DNA from: Eutreptiella sp. 'Long Island Sound 2002'
Lineage: Eukaryota; Euglenozoa; Euglenophyceae; Eutreptiales; Eutreptiaceae
NCBI GenBank assembly: GCA_964036045.1
Contig: OZ038378.1
Span: forward strand, 43,277,228-43,341,227
Reading direction: 5' to 3'
Length of the DNA: 64,000 nucleotides
Positions 1 through 9,287 of this stretch are shown here, piece by piece. The notes under the pieces were generated by a model that saw nothing but the letters and a program-made list of their open reading frames with translations, ran no database searches and had not been told where the DNA came from. Position 1 is the first letter of the stretch. Each line of letters opens with the position of its first letter. The translations under genes were made by a program, and so were the position numbers.

Positions 1-155
1 GGCCGCGACAATGCCTTCCCAAGCACATGCGGGAGCGGCTCAAGAGGCACCTGACATAGGGCAGTGGGAGGGACAGGACGTCCCCTTGGTAAGACCTTCT
101 TCCTGCAATGTCAAAGGAGGCATCCCGAGCTCCCGAAGATACCTACCTACCTACC
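1..155 (+). mobile_element. 3' end of a LINE with (ACCT)n tail, truncated by window edge
   Basis: These GC-rich bases end in four ACCT units (141-156) and then switch abruptly to LTR sequence. The same kind of ACCT tail closes LINE-2 at 49249-49267. The bases just before both tails look alike over about 35 nt (around 101-130 versus 49182-49212, roughly 70% by eye). I infer the 3' UTR and microsatellite tail of a LINE-2-like element that inserted into the 5' LTR of Gypsy-1. No coding sequence is visible. A simple unrelated microsatellite is the alternative. Confidence 0.45.
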
Positions 156-1206
156 TGAATCATGAGCGGATATCATGGGTGAGCATAGAGATATACTATC
201 ATGACAACTTTGTATTTGGTCATATTGTCATGTTTTTGACCTCAATTTTTGCTCATTGTTGCATTTTGTGTACTTACCTATGGAGTCGAACACCACCATC
301 TGCCAGATCGCGTACTCCATTTGGCTTGGCGCATGAGAGATTACAATAATTGGTCTCAAAATCATGGGCTGACCTGGGCAGTGCGTGGCGCCCATATCCG
401 AAGGGGTTTCGAGGGTAAAGTGGGGATGTACATGGGCATTGGCCTTTAGTCTCTATCCTCCATGAATACTAGACTTCGATTCCATGCATGCTTTGAGCCT
501 TCGGATAAGTAGTAACTTCAATTTTGAGCATATATTTGATATATGGCCAATATGGTGTGAATTGGCAGTTTTTTGACATGTTATGAGTTCAAACTCATGG
601 GTCATTCCTCTAAGCCCATTCGACTCCAAGTCCAACCAAGGTTATGTCAGGGTAGGGCATGGTCCTGAGTGCCACTCTAGGCCATGACACGCCACCTCCC
701 CCATTGGGCTAGGATTTAGAGGCTTGGGAGTGAACACATTTTTGGGGTTTATGTAATGACTTTTGACATGTGGCATTTAACCATCTTATTGAACTGGGTT
801 CAGGGCATCATGTTGGTGAGTCAAGGGAAGGTCTTGAGTCCAGAGAATGAGGGGTCTATGGCTGTGATTGTATAAGTTTCCATCTTTCCCCAACTTTGCT
901 TTATTTGTGTTCATATGCCAATTTCAGGGCTTTCTTCCTTGGTGCAACTCTTGTACATGCCCGCCATTGTGAGACGACCGATGTGCTGAACGAAAGCCCG
1001 CAGCCTGATTTGGAGTGTGAATTGGGTTATTGCTGTATTTGGGGGATCTGGTTGCTATTCAGGGTTGAAGGAGGATTTTATTTTCTATATTTTTGAAATT
1101 TGGACCTTGGAGTTTGAGGGATGCAATCGTTGATCCGGAGTAAATCAGCAGGGGTAACAGGCGGAAGGGGCACAGCGGGGGCCGGTCCTGGTAGGGACCT
1201 TCTTTA
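156..1206 (+). repeat. 5' LTR of Gypsy-1 (probably 5'-truncated)
   Basis: This is a direct repeat of 10923-12042. Identity begins at TGAATCATGAGC and ends at the A of CTTCTTTA, one base before the primer-binding site. The copies differ by scattered substitutions and by about 69 extra bases in the right copy near 11048-11116. If the polypurine tract at 10320-10340 is real, the full LTR is about 1.7 kb and roughly 580 bases are missing here, replaced by the ACCT-tailed element. The ATG at 1121 opening the gag-side frame lies inside this LTR. Confidence 0.85.
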
Positions 1207-2857
1207 TGGTAGCAGAGGCTTACCTGCTGCCCCTACCAACCGCCGACCCGGGGACTTGGGCCCTTATGAGCCCTGCCCAAGTACGCCCCGGGTGCGTATT
1301 GTGGACTCGGTGGAGACCAGGCCAGAGATTGGAGCCATAGAAGAACCGAGACGTTCAAGAGCATGGCGAACTCCGGAAGTTGAAGCCCGAAGAGGAGAAC
1401 GACACTCGGGAAGAGGAGGAGGTGACATGGAGGACCTGGTCTCCATGTGTGAGCGTCGCTGCCGAAAGGCATGCAACCTCCGTTCCGCCGCGGAGGACTC
1501 TGATGAGGCCTGCCATTCCGGCAGCAGTGGAGGACGGGCCCGGCGCTACCGGAAGCGCGGGTCACCCAAGTCCGCGGCAAGGGACGCCGGGACTATGGAC
1601 ACGGACCCCAGCCCGGTCAGGCTGTGGGAATCCGAGGGGCACTTCGAGGGCTATCAGACAGCCTACGAGCCACCTTCAGAGTCGAAGACGCCCGCGCTGA
1701 TCGCCAGGGCGCATACGGCCCCCGAGCCCGCCCTGCAGCACGACGCCGAGGGCTTGGAAAGGCCAGCCAGGGCCTGGACAGCACCTGTGCCCCGGGACAC
1801 GGGACCAGAGACGGACGCCATAGGCGATACGCCCATGGGAGATGAGTCTGAGGTGCCGGGAACCGCGTGTTGCGCTGAATCTGGCGGAAAGCACGCTGCG
1901 TGCCACTGCGAGCACGTGTCCTTCCTCATGGGCAAGTACCCGAAGATGGGGATGGACGCCATCGTGCATCGCCTTGACCGCCTGGACAACGCCAAGGACG
2001 GTCTAGAGGAGGACGTCGCGGGGATCCTGGACGACCAGTCGGCCGCGGAGAACCACATGAAGGAGCTGCGAGCGGATCAGGCCCGGTATCGGGAGAATCT
2101 GGAGCTGGCCCTGCAGAAGCAGCAGCAAGTGGTGGACAGCCTCCTCCACTTAGTGGAGGACATGTCGGGACGCCTGAGAAGGCTAGAGGAGCGACAGCCC
2201 CTCGCCTCGGGTCCGGAGCTCCCGGCAAAGCCGGTCGCGGTAGAGCTGCTGGAGGGGGTTAAGACCCTCAGGAGCGCCATGGAGAAACCCATGGGCGGCC
2301 CTGCAGAGGCACCATACGCTCCTCCGCGTGTTGACCCGGGTGCGTTGCCGTTTGTTCCCATGTTCAGCGAATCCACAATGCTCGGGGAACACACGGCACC
2401 GGCTGGGTCCATGCGGGAAGGGCACGTAACCACGGATCCGAGGAGCCTGACGGTACAGATGTCCCATGCCGCCCAGGATGTACCGATCACGACGAACATG
2501 GTAGTTTATGCGGAAGAGAAGATCGACACCATGCAGGGGCGAACCATGGGAAGCGCCGACGGACATGGTCGAGGTCATCCAGGCGGAAACCTGCGGGCGA
2601 AGGACCCCAATACGGGGATATGGACGGCCGATGGAGCAAATCCTTCCCGCATTCCAAACCCCATGGGTTCAGGCCCAACTGGACCGCACTCCATGGAGGA
2701 GAGGGATGTACGGGGAGTGTACCCACACCCCCCGGCCACAGGTGGTATCCGTCTCGGTGGAGTGGTGGCTGGAGACGTCGGAGACGCCATCAGGATCGAC
2801 GACCTCAGGGGAATCAAAATCCCCTTATTACGACGGGAACCCGTCCAACCTGGATGA
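1121..2857 (+). CDS. gag: Gypsy-1 Gag N-terminal part (matrix/coiled coil)
   Basis: This is a 578-codon open frame. Residues 1-29 would be encoded inside the LTR, so translation more plausibly starts downstream, for example at Met103 (1427). The first half is Arg/Ser/Pro-rich. Residues of about 285-365 are heptad-like and charged (HRLDRL, DGLEEDV, LLHLVEDM), predicting a coiled coil. The C-terminal third is Gly/Pro/Met-rich. The capsid-like sequence continues in the next frame from about 2800, so a frameshift joins this ORF to 2508-3668, either programmed or mutational. The low-complexity N-terminal half has no recognised domain. Confidence 0.6.
   Translation: MQSLIRSKSAGVTGGRGTAGAGPGRDLLYGSRGLPAAPTNRRPGDLGPYEPCPSTPRVRIVDSVETRPEIGAIEEPRRSRAWRTPEVEARRGERHSGRGGGDMEDLVSMCERRCRKACNLRSAAEDSDEACHSGSSGGRARRYRKRGSPKSAARDAGTMDTDPSPVRLWESEGHFEGYQTAYEPPSESKTPALIARAHTAPEPALQHDAEGLERPARAWTAPVPRDTGPETDAIGDTPMGDESEVPGTACCAESGGKHAACHCEHVSFLMGKYPKMGMDAIVHRLDRLDNAKDGLEEDVAGILDDQSAAENHMKELRADQARYRENLELALQKQQQVVDSLLHLVEDMSGRLRRLEERQPLASGPELPAKPVAVELLEGVKTLRSAMEKPMGGPAEAPYAPPRVDPGALPFVPMFSESTMLGEHTAPAGSMREGHVTTDPRSLTVQMSHAAQDVPITTNMVVYAEEKIDTMQGRTMGSADGHGRGHPGGNLRAKDPNTGIWTADGANPSRIPNPMGSGPTGPHSMEERDVRGVYPHPPATGGIRLGGVVAGDVGDAIRIDDLRGIKIPLLRREPVQPG
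1207..1218 (+). other. Gypsy-1 primer-binding site, initiator tRNA-Met type
   Basis: TGGTAGCAGAGG immediately follows the LTR end. It is complementary to the 3' end (CCUCUGCUACCA) typical of eukaryotic initiator tRNA-Met, the usual primer of many Ty3/Gypsy elements. Its position fixes the 3' boundary of the 5' LTR at 1206. Gypsy-2 has the same site on the minus strand at 34247-34260. Confidence 0.85.
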
Positions 2858-3668
2858 CTTCATCCTGGACTGGGAGGACTTCGCCGAGGAGGTCGTCGGC
2901 GAGACGCGGGGAGCGCCGCGGGACAAGTGGGTATGCCGGACATTCCCACACCGGCTGGCGCAAGACCTCAAGGAGGAGCTGCGGGATCAGATCCGGGAAG
3001 GATTGATCCGTACGGAGCAGGCCTGCCTCCAGTGGTTGGAGGACGAGGAGCGGGTGGACGCTCCGAACCAGAAGCTGGAGGACCTGTGGTCCATTCCACT
3101 GCCGCTGGACCGCGGTGAGTTGCGGGTTCGGGAGTGGAACCGGTATCTGCGGAAGTACCGCAGATGCCTCAAGCTGGTGGAAGACTGGAACGAGGCCAGT
3201 GAGATCCGCCACTTGCTGAAGGACGTCCTCCGCGGCAACTGGACGAGGAGAGTGGAGGACGAGGAGAAGAAGAGGGCGAAGAAGCGCGTGGCGGTGAGGA
3301 TCATGGCGGCGGAGGATACCCATGCGGGTATCATGGAGTTCTTCAGGAGGAACCTGGGCGAACCCAACCAGATGTTGGGCCTGAAGAACGCCGTGTACGT
3401 GGAGGTATTTGGGGACTCCATGGGGCAAAGGTTGCTGCGCCTCAACAACGTGGAGTGGAGGCGCTGGGAGCCGCTGAGGATGCAAGTCATCTTCGCCCGC
3501 ATGAGCCTGGACGAGATGGTGAAGTACATCACGGTGGAACCTGAAGCTCAATGCGAAGAACGAGGCCCATGTGCAGGATCGGCATGGTCATGGACAACGA
3601 GGACACCGAGAAGACCGCCATCATCGGGAGATCCAGGAGGACACGGCCAACTCCGCGGAGAATGGTAG
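2508..3668 (+). CDS. gag: Gypsy-1 Gag capsid region
   Basis: The capsid-like part runs from about 2810 to 3540. It is rich in Trp, Leu, Arg and Glu helices (YYDGNPSNLDDFILDWEDF, LLKDVLRGNW, MEFFRRNLGEPNQM), the style of Ty3/Gypsy capsids that build the cytoplasmic particle. The frame opens upstream at 2508 but overlaps the end of the previous frame, so the exact crossover is unknown. After about 3540 the protein-like sequence moves to another frame (3571-4227). Two frame changes in one gag suggest decay or sequencing indels. Confidence 0.6.
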   Translation: MRKRRSTPCRGEPWEAPTDMVEVIQAETCGRRTPIRGYGRPMEQILPAFQTPWVQAQLDRTPWRRGMYGECTHTPRPQVVSVSVEWWLETSETPSGSTTSGESKSPYYDGNPSNLDDFILDWEDFAEEVVGETRGAPRDKWVCRTFPHRLAQDLKEELRDQIREGLIRTEQACLQWLEDEERVDAPNQKLEDLWSIPLPLDRGELRVREWNRYLRKYRRCLKLVEDWNEASEIRHLLKDVLRGNWTRRVEDEEKKRAKKRVAVRIMAAEDTHAGIMEFFRRNLGEPNQMLGLKNAVYVEVFGDSMGQRLLRLNNVEWRRWEPLRMQVIFARMSLDEMVKYITVEPEAQCEERGPCAGSAWSWTTRTPRRPPSSGDPGGHGQLRGEW

Positions 3669-4227
3669 TGGAAGTGGCCAAGACCACTGGACCGGGTCCC
3701 GGGAGGATCACGAGGAGGCCCACTTCTTCGCGTTTGTGGCGCACAACGTGAGGAACCATGGGCAGGATCGGTCCAGATGGAGCCAAGTGGGACCCAATAA
3801 GAGCAGAGCGCCAAGGAGGATCGGGAACCCACCGCTCTCGTTCCGAGAGTACAGGTCTCAGCATGACGGGTGCTGGGACTGTTACGGCAAGGGAAACAAC
3901 CATGCACACGACCACCGTCAGTGCAAGGTGTATGAGGCGGACAAGAAGGCCTACTTCGCCGCCCACCCCGAGAAGAAGCCCAAGGAGCAGCGGATTTCTG
4001 ATTGGAAGGCGAAGGGCGGAGACGGGGGAAAAGGCCAAGGCAAAGGCCAAGGAAAAGGCGGAGGAAGAGGCTATGGTGGTGGACCTGGCCAAGACCGACG
4101 AGTGAGGTCGATCGAGGAGGTTGCTGAGGACATGTTGAGGACGTTGGAGGAACTCAAAGCCCAGCAACGTGGTGTACAAAGTCCTGGCGAATCGCAGCCG
4201 GAAGGGGCTGCGGGAAGTCAAGTCTAG
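3571..4227 (+). CDS. gag: Gypsy-1 Gag nucleocapsid with zinc knuckle-like motif
   Basis: The C-terminal part of Gag contains CWDCYGKGNNHAHDHRQC, a Cys-Cys-His-Cys array with longer spacing (CX2CX8HX4C) than the canonical CX2CX4HX4C knuckle. A Lys/Gly-rich run (KGQGKGQGKGGGRG) follows, as expected for RNA binding. The frame ends at a single TAG (4225-4227). The same frame then continues open into the protease ORF, so gag and pro are separated only by this amber codon, either a readthrough site or a point mutation. Confidence 0.6.
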   Translation: MQDRHGHGQRGHREDRHHREIQEDTANSAENGSGSGQDHWTGSREDHEEAHFFAFVAHNVRNHGQDRSRWSQVGPNKSRAPRRIGNPPLSFREYRSQHDGCWDCYGKGNNHAHDHRQCKVYEADKKAYFAAHPEKKPKEQRISDWKAKGGDGGKGQGKGQGKGGGRGYGGGPGQDRRVRSIEEVAEDMLRTLEELKAQQRGVQSPGESQPEGAAGSQV

Positions 4228-4308
4228 AGGAGCCCCCATGGGAGTGGGACCTCGGAGGTCTCTCCTCCGAAAATCAGTGGAATCCCTGAGAAAGCAAAGG
4301 CACATCGG

Positions 4309-5490
4309 GTGCCGAAGAAGGCTCCGGAAGAGCCAAAACCACTGAGCTTCGCCACTCCCAACCCCTGGAGCGCCCTGCCAAGGGAAGTACATGTGGGTAC
4401 GGGACATGGCAAGAAGGAAGGAGCGACCACGGAGAGCCCCGTGGACGGGCAGGACCAACCCAAGATCCACACCATCCGTGACCATACCCTTGAAGTCCTG
4501 ATGCACCCAGACGTGCTAGAGTTGCATGCCGTGAGAGTCGTCCATACACCTCATGGCGACGAGCGGCAGTTGCATTTGAAAGTGCGAGTACGGTGCGGAC
4601 AAGAGGAGAAGGTGGTGGATGTGTTAGTGGATACGGGTGCCCAGGTGAGCCTGGTCCGGAGAGGGTTGTTCGAGGAGGAACTCCTGCAGCCCAGCCGGAG
4701 ACCGGTCCGCCTGAAGGTCGCCAACGGAGAGATTATGGGTGGGGGCACCCATGAGGCCACCATCAGTATGGAATTCTGGGAGCATGAGCGCTTGAACCGC
4801 CCTGATCAGGCGAAGAGAAGCACTCTATCCGGGAACTTCTATGTGGCCGACATTACCGATTGGGATATGATCATGGGGTATGACTTCATGGTGGCAAACG
4901 CCATTGGAGCCCTTCCCCATCGTGCAACGCTGGTCCGGGAGGATGATGAATGCCTCACATGGTTGTCCACGGACTTTGCATGCGGATCATCCCAATGGAA
5001 TGCTGAGGAAGAGGATCGGATCGTCCGAGCGGTGCAAGCTGTGGGTGCCAAGTCCAGAGGAGACCGCGGAGTTCAGCGCACGGAGTATGGAATGGCGCCG
5101 CAGGTGTACTACAGGATGATCCAGACGCTGGGAGCCGAAGCGCCCGAGACGGACGTATTCGCTTCCCGGGATGCCCCACTTCTGCGGAAGTGTAGGAGGC
5201 AATGGCATCGAGGAGACTCAGCCTGGCACAGGCATTGGGGTTTGAAGGAGTGGGGACCCATGTATTGGCATGGCTCCCTGGACAATACCAGACGTACGGT
5301 GGAGAAGATCATCGCGGATAGGGCGAAGGGGATCCTGGTCATAACCGGCATAGGATCCACCCCATGTCCGCTCGAGGATCTCAAGTCGACCCTGGACTCA
5401 ATCACCCTGAACAAGATGTCATTCGGGCCAGAGCAGGAGTTGTTCATCGACGCCAAGGGGGTATCAATGCCCTCTCCGGGTCAAGCGTGA
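4309..5490 (+). CDS. pro: Gypsy-1 aspartic protease region
   Basis: Retropepsin motif VLVDTGAQVSLV has the catalytic Asp at residue 108 (codon 4630-4632). It is followed by a flap-like glycine-rich segment (NGEIMGGGTHEATI) and a hydrophobic turn with DWDMIMGYDFM near residues 184-194. This enzyme would cleave Gag-Pol in the particle. The reading frame is open from the TAG at 4225, so ATG 4309 need not be the start. It ends in TGA at 5488-5490, and the link to pol crosses frames between 5490 and 5730. Confidence 0.8.
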   Translation: MPKKAPEEPKPLSFATPNPWSALPREVHVGTGHGKKEGATTESPVDGQDQPKIHTIRDHTLEVLMHPDVLELHAVRVVHTPHGDERQLHLKVRVRCGQEEKVVDVLVDTGAQVSLVRRGLFEEELLQPSRRPVRLKVANGEIMGGGTHEATISMEFWEHERLNRPDQAKRSTLSGNFYVADITDWDMIMGYDFMVANAIGALPHRATLVREDDECLTWLSTDFACGSSQWNAEEEDRIVRAVQAVGAKSRGDRGVQRTEYGMAPQVYYRMIQTLGAEAPETDVFASRDAPLLRKCRRQWHRGDSAWHRHWGLKEWGPMYWHGSLDNTRRTVEKIIADRAKGILVITGIGSTPCPLEDLKSTLDSITLNKMSFGPEQELFIDAKGVSMPSPGQA

Positions 5491-5508
5491 GGTACCAAGG
5501 CTTTCCTG

Positions 5509-5663
5509 GTGGATGGGGCGCAAGCCCAGCCCACAGGTGATGAAGCATTCGTCCGTAGGGTGGAGGCGGTGCCCATGAAGGTCATGTTTGAGCCCAAGGA
5601 GGGGACGGATCAGCCTATTGATGGCATTGACGACCCAAGCCGAGATCGACGACGTCGTCAACT
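5509..5663 (+). pseudogene. Pro-pol linker of Gypsy-1, frame-shifted
   Basis: After the TGA at 5488-5490 the same frame stays open to 5910. The stretch around 5640-5730 reads as plausible protein in another frame (IDDVVNYADGDARP). The main pol frame opens at ATG 5664. The linker between protease and RT is therefore spread over three frames with no domain I recognise. Confidence 0.35.
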
Positions 5664-8600
5664 ATGCGGATGGGGATGCACGGCCGTGTGGCAGCCAAGA
5701 AGAGGCGGGCCATGGTCACATCTCCGCATTGGTGGGATGACAAGATGTTGGTCACCGGCAAGTACGAGAAGGACGAGTTCGTGGCGAGGGTCATGGATCA
5801 CATCGCGGACCAATACGATGGTCCGGTTGGGTCGGACCCACCAACATGGGATTTCCCAAGTATGGGAGCCGATAGCGACAGTCACCAGCCCGAGGCCGCA
5901 AATTTCCTAAGATTATCGGTGGGAAGTGCACCCCACGACGATGAAGACGGCATATCGGACGAGGAGAAGTCGGAATCGGACCCAGAAGAGGCCTATACCG
6001 CAGTGCGGTCGGTTGTATCTATACCGAAGCAAGCGGCTGAAGAGGCCCAGGAAAACCCGAAGGTCGCCGAGCTGAAGGAGAGGCTAATCAAGGCCTATCC
6101 GCGGCTATTCAGTGGCGTCGCCAACAAGAACCCTCCAGATCGTGGGAGGTTTGGTACAGCGAAGATCAAGCTGAAGCCGAACCCGAAGATCTATCGTCAT
6201 CGGGAGTACCAACTTCAGGGCGATCGGGCCGAGGCCATGAAGAAGCTGTTGGCCGAGTTCATTGAGCGGGGATGGACCGAACCCTCCAACAGTGAGTGGG
6301 CCAGCCCAGCCTTCATCGTGCCCAGGAAGGAGAAGGGCGAGTGGAGGTTGGTGGTTGATTACAGAGGTTTGAACGAGCAGACCGAGCACGACTCGTACTC
6401 GCTCCCCCTGATCGACTCCATCCTCCAAAACCAACAGAAAAAGCAGATTTTCACGGTGCTGGACCTGAAACATGGTTATCACCAGATGCCGCTACACCCG
6501 GACTCCAGGCCCTGCACAGCGATGTCGACGCCGCTGGGGCCCATGCAGTGGAAAGTGGTGCCCATGGGCGCCAAGAATGGCAACGCCGCTTTCCAGCGCA
6601 TGATGGAGGACCTACTCGGTCCTGTCCGGGACTGTGCCGACCCCTTCGTGGATGACATCATCATCGGGTCCGGCACGGAGAACATGACTGAGGACGAGCT
6701 CATCGACGCGCATGAGAAGGATCTGCGCCGAGTGCTCAGCGAGTTGGACAAGCACAACATGGTGTGCAAGCCCACCAAAGCCTCACTCTTCGTGAAGGAA
6801 GTTGAGTTCGCGGGTCACGTGGTTGGTCACGGGCAACGCCGTCCCATGCCTGGGAAGCTGGTGTCCCTGCACCACTGGGAGAAGCCCCAGACCATCAGCG
6901 AACTCCGGTCCTTCATGGGGTTCTGCAACTACTATTCGGGCTATGTCCGGATGTATGCAGAACTGTCGGGGCCGCTGCACAAGATGCTGCAAGTGGGCAA
7001 GTTCGATGGCCGGAAGGGGAGCAAGAAGAAGCTTGCTTGGACCCCTGAGGCCGAAGATGCGTTCAGCCGCCTGAAGGAGCGACTCCTGGGGCAACTGGGG
7101 CTAGTCCTGGTGGACCCGGACAAAGCATTCGTGCTACGGACGGACGCCTCGGACTATGCTGTGGGGGCAGTGCTCGAGCAGATCCGAGATGACGGGTCAC
7201 ATGTACCCGTGGCGTTCTGGAGCCGGATCCTGGCCGAGGGCCAACGCCGCACCTGGACCGCGAGGGAGAAGGAGACATGCGCCATTGTATGTGCGCTCAG
7301 GAAGTGGTCTGGCCACATCGGATTGCAACCGGTGGTGGTTTGCACGGACCATCAGTCCTTGCAGAGCTGGCACAAGGAGCACGTCGACACCCCCTCGGGA
7401 CCGGCGGCAAGGAGGGCCCGATGGCATGAGACGTTCGCCAAGTTCGACCTCAGCGTCGTATACGTCCCGGGGAAGGACAACACTGTGGCAGATTGCCTCA
7501 GTCGATGGGCCCACCTCGCGGGCAAGGCTTGGATGGACATCTCCAGCCATGGGGACGACGAGGAAACCGAGGAGGCCAAGCGCATCATCGAAATGGAGAA
7601 TACCATGGAGCAAGAGGGGGTCAAGTGCTTTGTGGTGATAACAAACCGTACGGACCTGGCCAAGTTCCGGGTTGCCCGTGTCCAAGCCATTCGAGAGGAA
7701 ACCCTCGAGCAATGGATGGTGGCCCCTGTAGAGCTAGTCAGGTCGGTGCTCACAGAGGACTGGTCGGATGACTACGCGGCATCCGAGCACTGGAGCAAGT
7801 ACTGGAATGCCGTGAGCGCCCCGTCGGACGACGAGTGGCCTGAGGGCTTGACCGAGGATGGCGACAAGTTGTTCCTCAAGGACAAGCTGCTGGTGCCCGA
7901 GAACCGAGTGGAGGAGCTCATTGACCATTGGCATAACGCCCAACTCATGTACCCTGGCCGAGACAAGATGCAGCAGGACCTGGAGTGGCGCTTCAAGTTC
8001 CCACCGGGGTACTACGCCATCCTGGACAAGTACTGCAGCGACTGCGCCGAATGTCGGGCCACTAAGAACCCCAACCACTCCACAGCGGGCAACCTGGTGT
8101 ATACGGCTATACCGGAGGCCCCTATGCGGTCCGTGGCCATGGATGTATTCGCCATGCCTGAGGTCACCGTGGAAGGAGAGACCTACGACTGTGTCATCCT
8201 GGCGGTGGATAGGCACAGTGGGTATATCGTGGCGGTCCCTGGCAAGAAGTCCAAGAAGAAGGACAAGAAGGACAAGCATGGAGTGGGGCTGCAGGCCAAG
8301 ACCGTCGCTAATGCCATGATCAGGCATTGGCTGACGATTTTCGATGTCCCAGCTGTCATCTGCAGCGATCGGGGCAGCCAGTTTGTGGGGACGCGGTTCA
8401 AGACGATGTGCAAGCACATGGGTATTCGGCACGCCAAGACCGTGGCGTACCACAGCCTGTCGAATGGCCGAGCTGAGGTGGCCGGGCGGCAGATGTTCGA
8501 GAAGTTCCGCCAGCTGCACATCGACGAACCGGGCCGGAATTTGTATAATTCGCTGTGGAGAGTACTCCAAGCGTATCACGACCTTCCGGGGCCCACTGGG

Positions 8601-9287
8601 CTGTCGCCCCATCGCATCCTGTTCCTACGGGATCGAGTTTCACGCACTCTCCTGTGGATGAACCATGGCAAAGTGGCCCGGGATGCGAATGCCATGATGG
8701 CTGAGGCGGACGACACGGCGGCCAAAGTGTGCAAGGCACTTCAGGACAAGCATGACAAGAGGGCCAAGTACTTCAAGCAGGGAAAGATCCAGAAGTATGC
8801 TCTCGTAGACACCGTGTCGGTGGAGCGGCACCACAAGGATGTCCTGTCCAGGCATCGGCAGGCATCTTGGTATGTGCCGGGGGTAGTCGTGCGGAAGGTC
8901 GGGCAGGATGTGTACGCAGTTCGTGTGGGGGATAATAAGATCCTGGACCGCGACCATACCCAGCTTCGTCCCCGAGCACCAGACCCCAGCGGACGTCCCG
9001 TCACCTTCGAGTTCACAGCCGGCGATGTGGACTCGGACGACGGGGGTGAGGACGGCGACTTCACCGCCGAAAAGATCCTGGCGGACACGCCGGACCCGGG
9101 GACGCCTGGGTATAGGCTTTATAAAGTCCGTTGGAAGGGATTCGCCGCATCCAGGGATTCGTGGGAACCTCTGAGCAGTTTCGTGCCGAGGTATACCACG
9201 GTCTGGATGGACTACCTAAAGAAAAAGAACATTTCTTTGGATGTCAAGGACGTGTTGGTCCATTTGGTTGCTGCTGTAGCACCGTAA
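5664..9287 (+). CDS. pol: Gypsy-1 Pol: RT, RNase H, integrase, chromodomain
   Basis: A 1207-residue uninterrupted ORF. RT spans about residues 180-360, with WRLVVDYRGLN and the catalytic box FVDDIII (YxDD variant). RNase H spans about 480-600 (LRTDASDYAVGAVLEQ, VVCTDHQSL, ADCLSRW). The integrase zinc-finger region (about 750-800) has CSDCAEC; the usual second His of the HHCC finger looks replaced by Tyr (LMYPGRDK). The DDE core shows MDVF, CSDRGSQF and NGRAEVAG. A chromodomain (about 1130-1185) has YRLYKVRWKGF and SWEP, which in chromoviruses steers integration to modified chromatin. The stop is TAA at 9285. Intactness suggests fairly recent activity. Confidence 0.93.
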   Translation: MRMGMHGRVAAKKRRAMVTSPHWWDDKMLVTGKYEKDEFVARVMDHIADQYDGPVGSDPPTWDFPSMGADSDSHQPEAANFLRLSVGSAPHDDEDGISDEEKSESDPEEAYTAVRSVVSIPKQAAEEAQENPKVAELKERLIKAYPRLFSGVANKNPPDRGRFGTAKIKLKPNPKIYRHREYQLQGDRAEAMKKLLAEFIERGWTEPSNSEWASPAFIVPRKEKGEWRLVVDYRGLNEQTEHDSYSLPLIDSILQNQQKKQIFTVLDLKHGYHQMPLHPDSRPCTAMSTPLGPMQWKVVPMGAKNGNAAFQRMMEDLLGPVRDCADPFVDDIIIGSGTENMTEDELIDAHEKDLRRVLSELDKHNMVCKPTKASLFVKEVEFAGHVVGHGQRRPMPGKLVSLHHWEKPQTISELRSFMGFCNYYSGYVRMYAELSGPLHKMLQVGKFDGRKGSKKKLAWTPEAEDAFSRLKERLLGQLGLVLVDPDKAFVLRTDASDYAVGAVLEQIRDDGSHVPVAFWSRILAEGQRRTWTAREKETCAIVCALRKWSGHIGLQPVVVCTDHQSLQSWHKEHVDTPSGPAARRARWHETFAKFDLSVVYVPGKDNTVADCLSRWAHLAGKAWMDISSHGDDEETEEAKRIIEMENTMEQEGVKCFVVITNRTDLAKFRVARVQAIREETLEQWMVAPVELVRSVLTEDWSDDYAASEHWSKYWNAVSAPSDDEWPEGLTEDGDKLFLKDKLLVPENRVEELIDHWHNAQLMYPGRDKMQQDLEWRFKFPPGYYAILDKYCSDCAECRATKNPNHSTAGNLVYTAIPEAPMRSVAMDVFAMPEVTVEGETYDCVILAVDRHSGYIVAVPGKKSKKKDKKDKHGVGLQAKTVANAMIRHWLTIFDVPAVICSDRGSQFVGTRFKTMCKHMGIRHAKTVAYHSLSNGRAEVAGRQMFEKFRQLHIDEPGRNLYNSLWRVLQAYHDLPGPTGLSPHRILFLRDRVSRTLLWMNHGKVARDANAMMAEADDTAAKVCKALQDKHDKRAKYFKQGKIQKYALVDTVSVERHHKDVLSRHRQASWYVPGVVVRKVGQDVYAVRVGDNKILDRDHTQLRPRAPDPSGRPVTFEFTAGDVDSDDGGEDGDFTAEKILADTPDPGTPGYRLYKVRWKGFAASRDSWEPLSSFVPRYTTVWMDYLKKKNISLDVKDVLVHLVAAVAP

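Noticed and set aside
2814-3551. 245-codon minus-strand ORF
   Set aside because: It is the antisense shadow of the Gypsy-1 capsid frame.
7734-8612. 292-codon minus-strand ORF
   Set aside because: It is the antisense shadow of the Gypsy-1 integrase, whose plus-strand motifs are clear.
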